A DNA stretch of 64,000 nucleotides from Halomonas chromatireducens (GTDB taxonomy: Bacteria; Pseudomonadota; Gammaproteobacteria; Pseudomonadales; Halomonadaceae), in contig NZ_CP014226.1 in assembly GCF_001545155.1 (NCBI RefSeq), positions 2,834,387 through 2,898,386 on the forward strand, in the 5' to 3' direction. Both the position numbers and the translations under genes were made by a program. The notes beneath the pieces are model-generated. The model did no database searches and was not told the DNA's origin. It saw only the letters and a list, made by a program, of their open reading frames with translations. Positions 1 to 12,532 of this stretch are shown here, piece by piece. Position 1 is the first letter of the stretch; the number at the start of each line of letters is the position of its first letter.

Positions 1-2162
1 TCCTCCTCGTCGGGACGATGAGCCGGATCGAAGCGCAGCGCGAAGAGCCTGACCAGTTCACGGGTAATCTCCGGATGATTGGCCAGGGTCGCCGCGATGT
101 AGTCCTGGGACATGCCGAAGCGAATCTGCTTCAAATAGCGTGCGTAGGTGCGCAGCATCGCCACCTCGCGCCAATCCAGATTGGCCACGATAATCAGGCG
201 GTTGAACGAGTCATTCTCTGCTTCACCGACCCAGATTCGCCGAAAAGCCTCGATGAAAGGCTCACGCATCTGCTGCAGGCTGACCTCGGTGCTGGTGTGG
301 TGTTCGAGGTCGAAGTCATGCAGTAGGTAGCGCACCTCCGGGGTATCAATTTCATAGGGACGCTCGCCAATCACGCGCAGCCCCAGATTCTCCATCACCG
401 GCAGCACGTCGGAGAGCGGAATCGGGCGGTCACGCTGGAAAAGCTTGAGATTGACACCGCTGCCCTCCTCCTCGACCAGACGGTAGAGCGAGAGCGCCAG
501 TGGCTCACCCTCATCCAGCTCGAACAGATGCTGCATATCGAAGACGGCCGTGCGGCAACCAAAATCTTCCCGATAGCTGACGGGAAAGGCATCGCGGAAG
601 CGCTCCATCAGCTCATTGGCCTGCTCCTCGCCGAAGCCCTCGACCATCGCCTCCTGCAGCTCATCGCGCCAGCTACGCGCCAACTGAGCCACCTTGGACT
701 CGAGGCGCTTGAGGTTGACCTCCCGGGGCACGTCGCTGTTGAAACGCAGGATGAACTGGATTCGGGCCAGCACCGACTCGGAGAGATAGGTGTTGAAATC
801 CCCGAAAGTGGCGTCGAGCTCCTCGCAGAGCATCTGCTGGATGCGCAGGCGCAGGTCCGTGGAGAATACATCCCTCGGCACGAAGACCAGACAGGAGTGG
901 AAGCGGCCCGAGAGGTCGGTACGCACGAAGATGCGCACCCGACGGCGCTCGCGTATGTCGAGGATGCCCAGCGCCGTCCTGGCCAGCTCCTGGGTCTCGA
1001 TCTGGAACAGGTCGTCACGCGGATAGACTTCCAGGATCTGCAGCAGCTGCTTGCCGTTGTGACCCTTGGGGTTGAAACCAGCGATATCCATTACCGCCTT
1101 GAGCTTGCGCCGCAGAAGCGGAATGTTGCGCGGCGACTCATTGTAGACGGTAGAAGTGAACAGCCCCAGGAAGCGATGCTCGCCGATGACCCGGCCCTGG
1201 TCGTCGTAACGATCGACGGAGATATAGTCCGGGTAGGTCGGCCGATGCACACGGGCATGGTGGGCACTCTTGGCGAACGACAGCAGTTGGGGCACCAGCA
1301 CGAAGCGATTGCCCTCGACGCCCAGTTCCGTACGGATGCGCTCCTGGTAGCGCGGCAGGTCGAGACGAAACACACCCAGCTCACTGCCGGAGACCCTGAC
1401 CAGGCGATCTCCACCGGCGCCGGATTCGATGGTGTACTCGTCATAGCCCAGGAAGGTGAAGTTGTCTCGTACCAGCCACTCGAGGAACGCAATGGCTTCT
1501 TCGTGATCGCCGGGATCAACCTGATCGGGACAGCGGTCCTGTAGTTCCGCAATGGCACCACGCGCCCGACCGCTCATCGCCTCGTAATCACCCACGGCGA
1601 TGCGCACGTCGCGCAGTACATCGTGCAGCGCGTTCTCGATATCGGCCAGCATGGCTGGGGTCGAGTGACGGTCGATCTCTATGGCGATCAGGGATTCACG
1701 ATGGTCGGGGGCCTGTTCTTCCCGTGGGGAGCAGACCCGCTTCAACTTGTGTCCGGCGTCCCGCTCCACCGCCATCACGGCATTATGGATGGCATGCACG
1801 GTGAGGCCACGACGGTTGAGTTCGATGCGCACCGAGTCGACAAGAAACGGCATATCCTCATGCAGGACGGCAACGAAGGTGTGTGACGACTGCCAGCCGT
1901 GCTCTTCAAAGTCGGGGTTGAAGACCCGCACCTTGGGCGAAGCAGGGTCATGCTGCTGGATGAAGTGCCAGACCGACAGGGTGGCACCATAGAGATCGTC
2001 CAGCCGACGATCGGCCAGGTCCTCCAGCGGTACCGTAGCGTAGAAATAGCGGGCGAAGGCTTCCACCTCTTCGGCCCGCTCCTTCTCCAGACGGTTATCC
2101 AGGCGCTCACGCAGTTGCTTGAGAATATCCTGCCTGCCTGTCTCGATCGTCTCGTATTGCAT
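1..2162 (-). CDS. gdhB: NAD-specific glutamate dehydrogenase, large type, N-terminal part (partial)
   Basis: The frame is open for 720 codons and runs off the left edge, so the C-terminal catalytic region lies outside the window. The translation begins MQYETIETGRQDILKQLRER and reads as the regulatory N-terminal half of the very large (about 1600-residue) NAD-dependent glutamate dehydrogenases of Pseudomonas and relatives. Recognisable family stretches are FLVDSVRIELNRRG, FLGYDEYTI, KGHNGKQLLQILEVYPRD and VFVPRDVFSTDLR. The enzyme oxidises glutamate to 2-oxoglutarate and ammonia with NAD and is mainly catabolic. The ATG at 2162 is chosen because GAGGTGAGG lies just before it. It is transcribed away from the broken trmA. 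The symbol follows Pseudomonas usage. The long opposite-strand frames here are shadows. Confidence 0.93.
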   Translation of the reverse strand, partial: MQYETIETGRQDILKQLRERLDNRLEKERAEEVEAFARYFYATVPLEDLADRRLDDLYGATLSVWHFIQQHDPASPKVRVFNPDFEEHGWQSSHTFVAVLHEDMPFLVDSVRIELNRRGLTVHAIHNAVMAVERDAGHKLKRVCSPREEQAPDHRESLIAIEIDRHSTPAMLADIENALHDVLRDVRIAVGDYEAMSGRARGAIAELQDRCPDQVDPGDHEEAIAFLEWLVRDNFTFLGYDEYTIESGAGGDRLVRVSGSELGVFRLDLPRYQERIRTELGVEGNRFVLVPQLLSFAKSAHHARVHRPTYPDYISVDRYDDQGRVIGEHRFLGLFTSTVYNESPRNIPLLRRKLKAVMDIAGFNPKGHNGKQLLQILEVYPRDDLFQIETQELARTALGILDIRERRRVRIFVRTDLSGRFHSCLVFVPRDVFSTDLRLRIQQMLCEELDATFGDFNTYLSESVLARIQFILRFNSDVPREVNLKRLESKVAQLARSWRDELQEAMVEGFGEEQANELMERFRDAFPVSYREDFGCRTAVFDMQHLFELDEGEPLALSLYRLVEEEGSGVNLKLFQRDRPIPLSDVLPVMENLGLRVIGERPYEIDTPEVRYLLHDFDLEHHTSTEVSLQQMREPFIEAFRRIWVGEAENDSFNRLIIVANLDWREVAMLRTYARYLKQIRFGMSQDYIAATLANHPEITRELVRLFALRFDPAHRPDEE

Positions 2163-2369
2163 CCCTCACCTCGGCTGCCTGGAGCCGTAGCATTACGGCC
2201 CTGGGGTAGATTCACCGCGGCCAACTGGCCTCGTGGTGCCAAGCTTACTGCAGCCCCGGCGCGTACCCTACTGACTTGCCAGCCTTCTCATGGTGCATGT
2301 CGCTTGGGCATCGCCATATGACGATCTGCTACTTGACTTTCCCGAGAGAAAAGAATTTCACAGACCGCT
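2163..2369. other. Intergenic region between gdhB start and trmA end
   Basis: This stretch must carry the promoter of the glutamate dehydrogenase gene and the 3-prime end of the trmA transcript. A ribosome binding site (GAGGTGAGG) lies next to the gdhB ATG. I see no convincing hairpin terminator, repeat or small gene in it. Confidence 0.4.
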
Positions 2370-3387
2370 TCAGGTGGCGTGTCGCTCCAGTAATACGCCG
2401 CATTCGCAGTGATGGGTCCAGGGAAACTGGTCGAACAGCGCAAAACGCGTGACCCTGTGCGTGCGGCATAGCGTTTCCAGATTCCGCGCCAATGTATCGG
2501 GGCTGCATGAAATATAGACGATACGGGGATACTCGCTCAGTTGCCGGCAGCTCGCGTCGTCGAGGCCTGCCCGGGGAGGGTCCACCAGGACCGTGGCGAA
2601 GTCGAATGTCTCCAGCCCCATCTCCGCCACCCGGCGCCCACCCTTCTCCCCCTTGAGCGCCTCGGCAAACTCCTCCGCGGACATCCGCCCGATCACCGCA
2701 TTGTCGATGCCATTGGCCGACAGGTTTTCCCGGGCGCTGGCCACCGAGGTGCGCGAAATTTCAGTGGCCAGCACGCGGCGAAAGTTCTCCGCCAGCGCAA
2801 CGGTGAAGTTGCCGTTGCCGCAATAGAGTTCGACCAGGTCGTGATCCTGGCTCCCGCGGGTCACCTCACGGGCCCAGGCCAGCATGGCGCGACAGATCTC
2901 GGCGTTGGGCTGGGTGAAGCTGTTTTCCACCTGCTGGTAGACGAAGGCACGCCCGTCCACGTCCAGGCGCTCCCACACGTGGTCGCGCTCGAGCACCAGC
3001 CGCTGCTTGCGCGAGCGGCCGATGATGAAGATGCCCAACTGGGACTGAAGCGCTCGCGCTTCGCTCTCCCAGGCCTCATCCAGCGGCCGGTGATAGACCA
3101 GGCAACCCAGACCAGCGCCGACAGCATGCAAAGTTATCAGGCTGCAACGGCTTCCCTCGAGAGAGAAGTCAGCGCACTGGCCCACAGCGCCGGCGGTGCT
3201 GATCGGCCGCCGTGCGGTCATTGAGGCCCGCATCGAGGAATTGGGCCTGCCGGTGAAGCCCGGTGTCGATTTCGAGCTGATTGACGCGCAGGAGTCTCCC
3301 GACTGCACCGAACTGGCGAACGATACGCTCGCGCTTGGCCTCGAGCTGCTGGTCATAGCGCGCGGGATCGACAACGGGAAGGGACAC
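2370..3387 (-). pseudogene. trmA: trmA, tRNA (uracil-5-)-methyltransferase, disrupted by a foreign internal segment
   Basis: TrmA makes ribothymidine at U54 of tRNA using SAM. A GTG at 3387 behind AGGAG opens 27 normal TrmA codons (SLPVVDPARYDQQLEAKRER...RQF), ending near 3307. From about 3101 to the stop, in another frame, lie about 243 residues of normal TrmA with LVYHRPLDEAWE, the SAM motif ELYCGNGNF, ATEIS, VDPPRAGLDD, the nucleophile region YISCSPDTL and the C-terminal CECGVLL. Compared with the E. coli protein, about 92 residues (276 bp) are missing between these parts. They are replaced by 205 bp with no TrmA motif in any frame, part of which reads as malic enzyme on the other strand. 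The gene cannot give intact TrmA. It follows murI by 37 bp, probably in one transcript. Confidence 0.85.
3193..3300 (+). pseudogene. Malic-enzyme (MaeB)/phosphotransacetylase-domain-like fragment inside trmA
   Basis: Read on the plus strand, this stretch gives VLIGRRAVIEARIEELGL followed by PVKPGVDFELIDAQ. That resembles the phosphate-acetyltransferase-like C-terminal domain of NADP-malic enzyme MaeB, where a PxLIGRxxVI motif is followed by an amphipathic helix and an xDFEL/V-ID/N strand. The similarity stops on both sides and the fragment is only about 35 codons long, so it is a remnant and not a gene. It lies antisense within trmA exactly where TrmA similarity is lost. Family assignment is from memory of motifs and needs a protein search. 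Confidence 0.6.
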
Positions 3388-3424
3388 GGCAACTCCTGTC
3401 GTGGGCGTGGCAAGGAACAAAGTA

Positions 3425-4201
3425 TCAATCGAGGGATAGCAGCTGCGGCGCGTCGAAGCCAAACGCCTCGAGGGCCCGGCTCAGGCGACTATCCAGGGCA
3501 GTGGCAAAGCTGCGGTCACGCTCCCCGCGAGGCGCAGGGCAAGTGATCACCTGGGCCGTCCGGCGCGCGATGGCCTCGCCGGAGTCGATCATGCGCACCC
3601 CGAGGGGTGCCGCCTCGGCAATATAGGCGCCAAGCAGGGGAAAGTGTGTGCAGCCAAGTACCACCGTGTCCAGATCCTCGGCTGCCCAAAGCGGTGCCGT
3701 AGCGTCGTGGACAATGCGCCGATCCGGCGTCTCGCCCGCCAGCAGCCGTTCCGCCTGGCCCACCAGGGCATCGGCCGCCACGCGGGTGACCCGGCAGTCG
3801 GCGGCGAACTCCCGGATCAAGCGATCGGTATAGGGTCGGGACACCGTCGCACTGGTGGCGAGCAGGCCGATGTGTCGACTGCGACTCGACGCTGCGGCGG
3901 GCTTGATGGCCGGCACTGTGCCCACGACAGGCACCGCAAGCCGGTCGCGCAACGCATCGAGTGCCAGGGTGCTGGCCGTATTGCAGGCCAGCACCAGCAC
4001 ACTACAGCCACTGGCCGCCACCGCGGCACTGCAGACCGACAGGATGCGCGTCACCAGCCAGTCATCTGGCCGCGTGCCGTAGGGCATCATGGCATTGTCG
4101 CAGGCGTAGGCCAGGGCGGCATTCGGCAGCCGGCGGCGCATCGGTGCAATGACCGACAGGCCGCCGACGCCGGAGTCGAAGATCAGTATTGGGCCGGACA
4201 T
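3425..4201 (-). CDS. murI: Glutamate racemase
   Basis: MurI interconverts L- and D-glutamate in the cytoplasm and supplies D-glutamate for peptidoglycan precursors. The 258-residue product has the usual length and the family motifs: FDSGVGGLSV near the N-terminus, ACNTAST with catalytic Cys73, and VLGCTHFPLL with catalytic Cys184. The trmA remnant starts 37 bp after its stop on the same strand. In many gammaproteobacteria murI also sits near trmA, so the neighbourhood supports the call. No oddities were seen in this gene. Confidence 0.96.
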   Translation of the reverse strand: MSGPILIFDSGVGGLSVIAPMRRRLPNAALAYACDNAMMPYGTRPDDWLVTRILSVCSAAVAASGCSVLVLACNTASTLALDALRDRLAVPVVGTVPAIKPAAASSRSRHIGLLATSATVSRPYTDRLIREFAADCRVTRVAADALVGQAERLLAGETPDRRIVHDATAPLWAAEDLDTVVLGCTHFPLLGAYIAEAAPLGVRMIDSGEAIARRTAQVITCPAPRGERDRSFATALDSRLSRALEAFGFDAPQLLSLD

Positions 4202-4292
4202 GGGAAATAGGCCAACATGTGGGGGTCGCTCGGCTGCTGTGAGGCGCTTATTCTAGCAGCAAGCGGGACAGGCTCCCATCCGGCCCAAGCCG

Positions 4293-4844
4293 TCAGGTGG
4301 CCGGCTCGGGCATCTCCCGCAGTTCGGCATAGAGCTCGGGGTAGGCGGCCTGCAGCCGCTCAAGCTGAGCGGCTGCACCGTCGGGCAATGCTTCCGCCAG
4401 TCGCTCCAGGTCCTCATCGTTGAAATGCTCGCGAATCAGCGGGAAGAGCAGCTCCCGCTCGTCACGCAGATAGGCCCGATGCGCATCGAGGTAGGCCTTC
4501 AGGTCCCCGGCGAAGCGATCCATGGGCACCACGGCATCCATCAGGATCATGTCGATATCGCTGGACAGCCGTAACAGGCGCTGGCGCAAGGCCTGATAGT
4601 CGCTGGACAGGCGCTCGGTCAGGGCCCCGCTCTCAGGAGCCAGGACATTGAGACGCTCGGTGCAGACTCGCTCCAGCGGAACTGTAAATCCTTCCATGTA
4701 GTCGAGTATGTAGTCGACAACCTCCCGGACCAGTTGGAAATTGGGTCGTTCGCCGGATGCAAGGGCCTTCTGCTTTAGCTGAAGGACGTGCAACATGCGC
4801 GCCATATTGGCATGATCCTGACGCAGCTGGGTCAGCATGGGCAT
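4293..4844 (-). CDS. Hemerythrin-fold (HHE-type) protein with degenerate iron ligands
   Basis: The 183-residue, mostly helical product starts at the ATG at 4844 (MPMLTQLRQDHANM), chosen because AGGAGG lies seven bases upstream; a longer frame to 4907 lacks such a site. The LRQDHANMARMLHVL start, the DYILDYMEG helix and the YLDAHRAYLRDERELLFPL segment match bacterial hemerythrin-like proteins that bind a di-iron site. The usual HHxxE ligand cluster after the second helix is replaced by TVPLERV, so normal di-iron binding is doubtful; His11, Glu51, His122 and the Glu129/Glu131 region remain. Function is unknown. Its divergent neighbour is rarA, with about 226 bp between. Confidence 0.7.
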   Translation of the reverse strand: MPMLTQLRQDHANMARMLHVLQLKQKALASGERPNFQLVREVVDYILDYMEGFTVPLERVCTERLNVLAPESGALTERLSSDYQALRQRLLRLSSDIDMILMDAVVPMDRFAGDLKAYLDAHRAYLRDERELLFPLIREHFNDEDLERLAEALPDGAAAQLERLQAAYPELYAELREMPEPAT

Positions 4845-5070
4845 GTCGAAGCCTCCTCTACCATCGAATGAAGCGGGCAATACGCGTTGGATGCGCGGAA
4901 CGAACACAGGTTCATTGTCGGGGCCGCTTTAATCCCTGGCGACCGGTCGGGCAAGGTGCCATATCACCCTAGTACCTTTGGACTAACACCGCATATCCCC
5001 CAAGGTCGTATTGCATAATTCTTGAATCATCGTAACCACTGATGAAACATCCAGCCACAAGGAGAGCGCC

Positions 5071-6408
5071 ATGGACCTGTTCGGCCAGGCCGATGACGAC
5101 ACGGCACCACTCGCCTACCGCATGCGGCCACGCCGCCTGGAGGACTACGTGGGCCAACCGGCTCTGGTGGGCCCCGGCAAGCCGCTACGGCGCATGGCAG
5201 AAACAGGCACGGTTCGCTCGATGATTCTCTGGGGCCCTCCGGGGGTAGGCAAGACCACCCTGGCTGATATCCTTGCCACGGAATCCGGCTCCCGGCTTGA
5301 GAGGCTCTCGGCGGTAATGGCCGGGGTCAAGGATATTCGCGAGGCGGCATCCCGAGCAGAGGTGGCGCGGGGGCAAGGCCAGCCGACGCTGATGTTCCTC
5401 GATGAGATTCACCGCCTCAACAAGAGCCAGCAGGATGCCCTGCTGCCCCACGTGGAGTCGGGCCTGCTGACACTGATCGGCGCCACTACCGAAAACCCCT
5501 CCTTCGAAGTCAACTCGGCGCTGCTCTCTCGGGCGCGCGTTCACGTGCTCAAGCCCCTCGACGAAGCCGAACTGATCACCGTGATGCGCCAGGCCCTGGG
5601 CGACAACGAACGCGGCCTGGGCAGCCGCCATATCACGGTCGATGACGAGATTCTCGGCATACTCGCCCGGGCCGCCGCCGGCGATGCCCGGCGCGCCCTG
5701 GGCCTGCTCGAGACGGCCTGCGACTTCACTGTCGCCGATGGCGATCACGAACGCCTGCCCCGGGAAGCGCTGGAGGCGGTGATGGGCCATCAGGCCAGCG
5801 CCTTCGACAAGCAGGGCGACTACTACTACGACCTGCTATCGGCCATCCACAAGTCAATCCGCTCCTCGCGGCAGGACGCCGCCCTGCTCTACATCGCCCG
5901 CTTCATCCAGGGCGGTGGCGACCCGCTGGACGTGGTTCGCCGGCTGGCCGCCATCGCCTCGGAGGACGTGGGCAACGCCGACCCTCGCGCCCTGCCGCTG
6001 GTCATCTCCGCCTGGGACGCCTACCTGCGCCTGGGGGACTACGAAGGCCAGCGTGCCATTGCCCACGCCGCCATTCATCTCGCCGTGGCCCCCAAGAGCA
6101 ACGCCATCGACCAGGCATGGCATCGTGCCAAGGCGTTCGTGGCCGCCCAGCCGAGCCTGGAGGTGCCCGGCTACCTGCGCAATGCACCGACCAAGCTGAT
6201 GGAGTCGCTGGGCCATGGCCAGGGGTATCGCTACGCCCACGGCGAACCGGAAGGCTACCCGGCGGGCAGCGCCCACGACTGCTGGCCCGACGGTCTGCCC
6301 CGCCAGCCGTTCTACCAGCCCAGCGATCACGGCCAGGAGAAGCGCTACGCCCAACTGATGGCCTGGCGTGCCGCGCTGGATGCCCAGGCCGATGAAAGCG
6401 GAGCGTGA
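5071..6408 (+). CDS. rarA: Replication-associated recombination protein A (AAA+ ATPase)
   Basis: RarA (MgsA/YcaJ) is a clamp-loader-like AAA+ ATPase acting at stalled replication forks with RecA and SSB. The 445-residue product has the start MDLFGQ, Walker [10 protein letters not shown] at residues 55-63, Walker B LMFLDEIH ending near 114, the sensor-1 region [12 protein letters not shown] and a C-terminal tetramerisation domain. AAGGAG lies before the ATG. In E. coli it follows ftsK-lolA on the same strand. Here it faces lolA tail to tail across a hairpin, so the block has been rearranged. Confidence 0.96.
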   Translation: MDLFGQADDDTAPLAYRMRPRRLEDYVGQPALVGPGKPLRRMAETGTVRSMILWGPPGVGKTTLADILATESGSRLERLSAVMAGVKDIREAASRAEVARGQGQPTLMFLDEIHRLNKSQQDALLPHVESGLLTLIGATTENPSFEVNSALLSRARVHVLKPLDEAELITVMRQALGDNERGLGSRHITVDDEILGILARAAAGDARRALGLLETACDFTVADGDHERLPREALEAVMGHQASAFDKQGDYYYDLLSAIHKSIRSSRQDAALLYIARFIQGGGDPLDVVRRLAAIASEDVGNADPRALPLVISAWDAYLRLGDYEGQRAIAHAAIHLAVAPKSNAIDQAWHRAKAFVAAQPSLEVPGYLRNAPTKLMESLGHGQGYRYAHGEPEGYPAGSAHDCWPDGLPRQPFYQPSDHGQEKRYAQLMAWRAALDAQADESGA

Positions 6409-6459
6409 GCGCGCGGACAGGTGACAGAAGAGAAGCGATAGAAAATGAGCCAGAAACAG

Positions 6460-6484
6460 CCGCGCCGCCTCGAGGGCGGCGCGG
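6460..6484. terminator. Intrinsic terminator-like hairpin between rarA and lolA
   Basis: A 10-bp perfect GC stem (CCGCGCCGCC with GGCGGCGCGG) encloses a 5-base loop. It sits 50 bp after the rarA stop and 26 bp after the lolA stop. On the minus strand it is followed by CTGTTTCTGG, a weak T-rich tail, so it may serve lolA mainly, or both convergent genes. Confidence 0.65.
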
Positions 6485-6510
6485 TTGCATCATGGGCTCC
6501 TGAAGGGCGA

Positions 6511-7140
6511 TCAGTGGGTGTCGCGGATCACATCGGTGCCGTCAGGAATGTCGAAGGTGAAGCGGCTGTCATCGATGGACTGGTTCAAGCGCACGTCACG
6601 AAACTCGATGGCGGTACGCTGGCCGGTGCTGTCGGTCATTTCCAGCCCCCGCAGCTCTTCGCCGCGGAAGGTCATCTCCAGCTCCTCGAACAGGGTGTCG
6701 GGCGACTTCGGCACCAGCCGGAAGACCTCGTTGCTGCCCTGCTGCTGGCGCGTCACGTCGTAATTCTCGGTCAGCTCACTGGCACTGCCGGAGAGCAACA
6801 GCGCCGGCGTGTGTGTGACTCTCTGATCCAGCGCCTGCACGGTGACCTGCTCGAGGTCGGGGTCGTAGAGATAGACTTCGCTGCCATCGGAGATAACCTC
6901 CTGCTGATAGGGGGCGTCAACCTCCCAGCGGAACTTGCCGGGGCGCGACAGCCACATGGTGCCATTCGCCTGCTGCAGGCGCTGGCCGCTGCCGTCGAGG
7001 ATCTGCTGCTCGAAGCTGGCCTGGTATGTCTCCAGTGGCTCCAGCATCGTGGCCAGGCGATCCGCACCTTCACTGGCAAGGGCGGCAACCGGCAGTGCAA
7101 GCGTCATGGCCAGTGTGGCAAGGGTCTTCTTTACAGTCAT
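6511..7140 (-). CDS. lolA: Outer-membrane lipoprotein carrier protein LolA
   Basis: LolA is the periplasmic chaperone that takes lipoproteins from LolCDE to LolB. The start at 7140 (MTVKKTLATLAMTLALPVAA) is chosen because it gives a clean signal peptide with an ALA-S cleavage region and is preceded by AGGGAG; a longer frame to 7263 would bury the signal. The mature part shows the LolA pattern: YQASFEQQILD, GTMWLSRPGKFRWEV, VYLYDPDLEQVTVQ and a long C-terminal beta segment (FRDVRLNQSIDDSRFTFD). The length of 209 residues is normal. It lies 122 bp downstream of ftsK, the conserved ftsK-lolA pair. Confidence 0.95.
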   Translation of the reverse strand: MTVKKTLATLAMTLALPVAALASEGADRLATMLEPLETYQASFEQQILDGSGQRLQQANGTMWLSRPGKFRWEVDAPYQQEVISDGSEVYLYDPDLEQVTVQALDQRVTHTPALLLSGSASELTENYDVTRQQQGSNEVFRLVPKSPDTLFEELEMTFRGEELRGLEMTDSTGQRTAIEFRDVRLNQSIDDSRFTFDIPDGTDVIRDTH

Positions 7141-7262
7141 TAGCGCTATCTCCCTAAGCAGGGTCCGTATGTGGAATCCTGTCAATCGGACCCGATCAGC
7201 GCCGGCGGGTTGCATGGCCGCCGGCGCTTTCACGTTTGATGCATGTTTGGACGAAACCGGCA

Positions 7263-10451
<3,189 letters not shown>

Positions 10452-10605
10452 CTGGCGGCGCCTTTCAGAAGCATTCGTATTGCCGGTTTCAGCCGCTCAT
10501 CATACCGGGACAGCAGGCCTCGGCACAGTAGCCGTGGCCTTTGCTTGAGGAAGAGTCGCTCCACCGTCAGACTAGATGCAACCTAACGACAAGGAGCGCC
10601 GCAGC

Positions 10606-11349
10606 ATGCTGCCCTGGCTTCCCGAACAACCGGTTAGCTTCCCCCCCGTGTCACAGGCGCTGCGTGACCCGGATGGCCTGCTGGCAGCTGGCGGCGCCTT
10701 GACGCCCCAGTGGCTGCTGACCGCCTATCGGCGCGGCATCTTTCCCTGGTACAGCGATGATCAGCCTATCCTGTGGTGGAGCCCGGATCCTCGCATGGTG
10801 CTCTTTCCCGACGCACTACGCATCAGCCGCAGCCTGGCCAAGCGATTGCGCAATGGCAATTTCCGGGTAACCTTCAACCGTGCCTTCCTCGAGACCGTCG
10901 ATGCCTGTGCCGCCCCCAGGCCGGGCCAGCCCGGCACCTGGATCACCCGGGAGATGCGTAACGCCTATCTGCTACTTCACAGGCTGGGCTACGCCCGCTC
11001 CGTGGAAGTGTGGCAAGGCCAGCGACTGGTCGGCGGACTCTACGGTGTGGCCCTGGGTCCGGTCTTTTTCGGCGAGTCGATGTTCTCGATGACCCGAGAT
11101 GCCTCCAAGGTAGCTCTGGTCCATCTGGTACGCGCCATGCAAAAAGGCAATGGTCGACTGATCGATTGCCAAATGCATACTCGTCATTTAGCCAGCCTGG
11201 GGGCTTGCGACATCGCCCGCGCCGAATTCATCGGCTATCTTGAAGAGTGCCTGGCGAAACCGCATTCGACCAGCGGCGACCACCCGCTACCCGACTGGCC
11301 GCTGCCCGAAGACGACTCCTGCGCCGAGACTACACCCGCTTGCACATAG
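10606..11349 (+). CDS. aat: Leucyl/phenylalanyl-tRNA-protein transferase
   Basis: Aat adds Leu or Phe from aminoacyl-tRNA to proteins with N-terminal Arg or Lys, creating N-degrons for ClpS-ClpAP. The product (247 residues) shows FPPVSQALRDPDGLLAAGG, YRRGIFPWY, WWSPDPRMVLFP and the FGESMFS and LIDCQMHTRHLASLGA motifs. The ATG at 10606 (MLPWLPEQ) is chosen because AAGGAG lies ten bases upstream; the frame itself extends to 10576. bpt follows after 12 bp. clpA and clpS, the downstream pathway components, are within 5 kb. Confidence 0.97.
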   Translation: MLPWLPEQPVSFPPVSQALRDPDGLLAAGGALTPQWLLTAYRRGIFPWYSDDQPILWWSPDPRMVLFPDALRISRSLAKRLRNGNFRVTFNRAFLETVDACAAPRPGQPGTWITREMRNAYLLLHRLGYARSVEVWQGQRLVGGLYGVALGPVFFGESMFSMTRDASKVALVHLVRAMQKGNGRLIDCQMHTRHLASLGACDIARAEFIGYLEECLAKPHSTSGDHPLPDWPLPEDDSCAETTPACT

Positions 11350-11361
11350 GGAGCGACCGAA

Positions 11362-12117
11362 GTGAGCAGCAATACGCCTCAGCACCCGGTACGGGATCTG
11401 CGCTTCTTCCTGACCGTGCCTCACGCCTGCAGCTACCTCGAAGGCCACGAAGCGACGACGCTTTTCCTGGATCCCCAGGAGTCCCATAGCCAGGGCGTTT
11501 ACGATGCGCTTGCCCTGCTCGGTTTCCGGCGCAGCGGGCGCCATCTGTATCGCCCGCATTGCGAGGGCTGCAGCGCCTGCCTCTCGGTTCGCATTCCGGT
11601 GCAGGACTTCCAGCCCAGCCGCAGTCAGCGCCGCATTCGCCGTCGCAACACGGACCTTCGCTTGATCGAGCGACCTGCGCAGTTCGATGCGGAGCACTAT
11701 GCGCTCTACGAACGCTACATATACGCCCGCCACAGCGATGGCGACATGTTCCCGCCAAGCCATGAACAGTACCGCACCTTCCTGACCCTGGACGAGGACT
11801 ACTCACGGCTGCTGGAATTCCGACTCGGCGATCAACTGCTGGCCGTATCCGCCTTCGACCATCTTGAACACGGCCTTTCTGCCATCTATACCTTTTTTGA
11901 CCCCGATCCGCAGTGGTATCGCCGCTCCCTGGGCGCCTATGCCGTTCTCAGCCTGGTGAAGGAGGCGTACCTGCGGGATCTACCCCATGTCTACCTGGGG
12001 TACTGGATCCGGAATTGTCGCAAGATGGCCTACAAGGAAGCATACCAGCCCCTGGAGATACTCGACGGCCGACATTGGCGGCGCACGCTTCCCATCGCAA
12101 ATGTGTCTTCGAAGTAA
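11362..12117 (+). CDS. bpt: Aspartate/glutamate leucyltransferase (bacterial N-end rule)
   Basis: Bpt transfers Leu to proteins with N-terminal Asp or Glu, feeding the ClpS-ClpA pathway. The 251-residue product has the family features: an early CSYLEGHEATTLF segment, the Cys-rich HCEGCSACLSVRIPV motif, RSQRRIRRRN and YLGYWI near the C-terminus. Translation begins at GTG 11362 behind AGGGAG, 12 bp after aat, so the two are surely cotranscribed. The name ate is also used for this family. Confidence 0.95.
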   Translation: MSSNTPQHPVRDLRFFLTVPHACSYLEGHEATTLFLDPQESHSQGVYDALALLGFRRSGRHLYRPHCEGCSACLSVRIPVQDFQPSRSQRRIRRRNTDLRLIERPAQFDAEHYALYERYIYARHSDGDMFPPSHEQYRTFLTLDEDYSRLLEFRLGDQLLAVSAFDHLEHGLSAIYTFFDPDPQWYRRSLGAYAVLSLVKEAYLRDLPHVYLGYWIRNCRKMAYKEAYQPLEILDGRHWRRTLPIANVSSK

Positions 12118-12264
12118 GGCCTTCTTTGCCTTGACGCCCAGCTTGCGGCACAATACCGCGCTATCTGTCGGCACAGCAGCCTGCCTGCTGTCGTCGAGTG
12201 AGGCTTCGGGCCGTCCGGCACGGTCAGTGGAAGTCATCGTAACCATCAGCGAGGAACCGCCTAT

Positions 12265-12483
12265 ATGGCACGTGAAGACCATATCGAAATGGAAGGCGTC
12301 GTCGTCGATACCCTTCCCAACACCACCTTCCGCGTCGAGCTGGAAAACGGCCACGTCGTGACGGCCCATATCTCCGGCAAGATGCGCAAGAACTACATTC
12401 GTATTCTCACCGGTGACAAGGTCAAGGTCGAACTGACCCCCTATGACCTCACCAAGGGACGTATCGTCTACCGCTCACGCTGA
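12265..12483 (+). CDS. infA: Translation initiation factor IF-1
   Basis: IF-1 is a small OB-fold protein that binds the ribosomal A site with IF-2 and IF-3. The 72-residue product ([19 protein letters not shown]...GRIVYRSR) is complete and matches the family along its entire length. About 147 bp separate it from bpt, enough for its own promoter. It converges on clpA, with a terminator hairpin between. Confidence 0.98.
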   Translation: MAREDHIEMEGVVVDTLPNTTFRVELENGHVVTAHISGKMRKNYIRILTGDKVKVELTPYDLTKGRIVYRSR

Positions 12484-12532
12484 TAGCGCCAGGGCACCCT
12501 TTCGCACGATAACGGCTCCCCGCGCACGACAA

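Noticed and set aside
528..1544. 338-codon plus-strand open frame
   Set aside because: It lies wholly antisense to the N-terminal part of NAD-glutamate dehydrogenase, whose motifs are clear on the minus strand. It has no recognisable domain.
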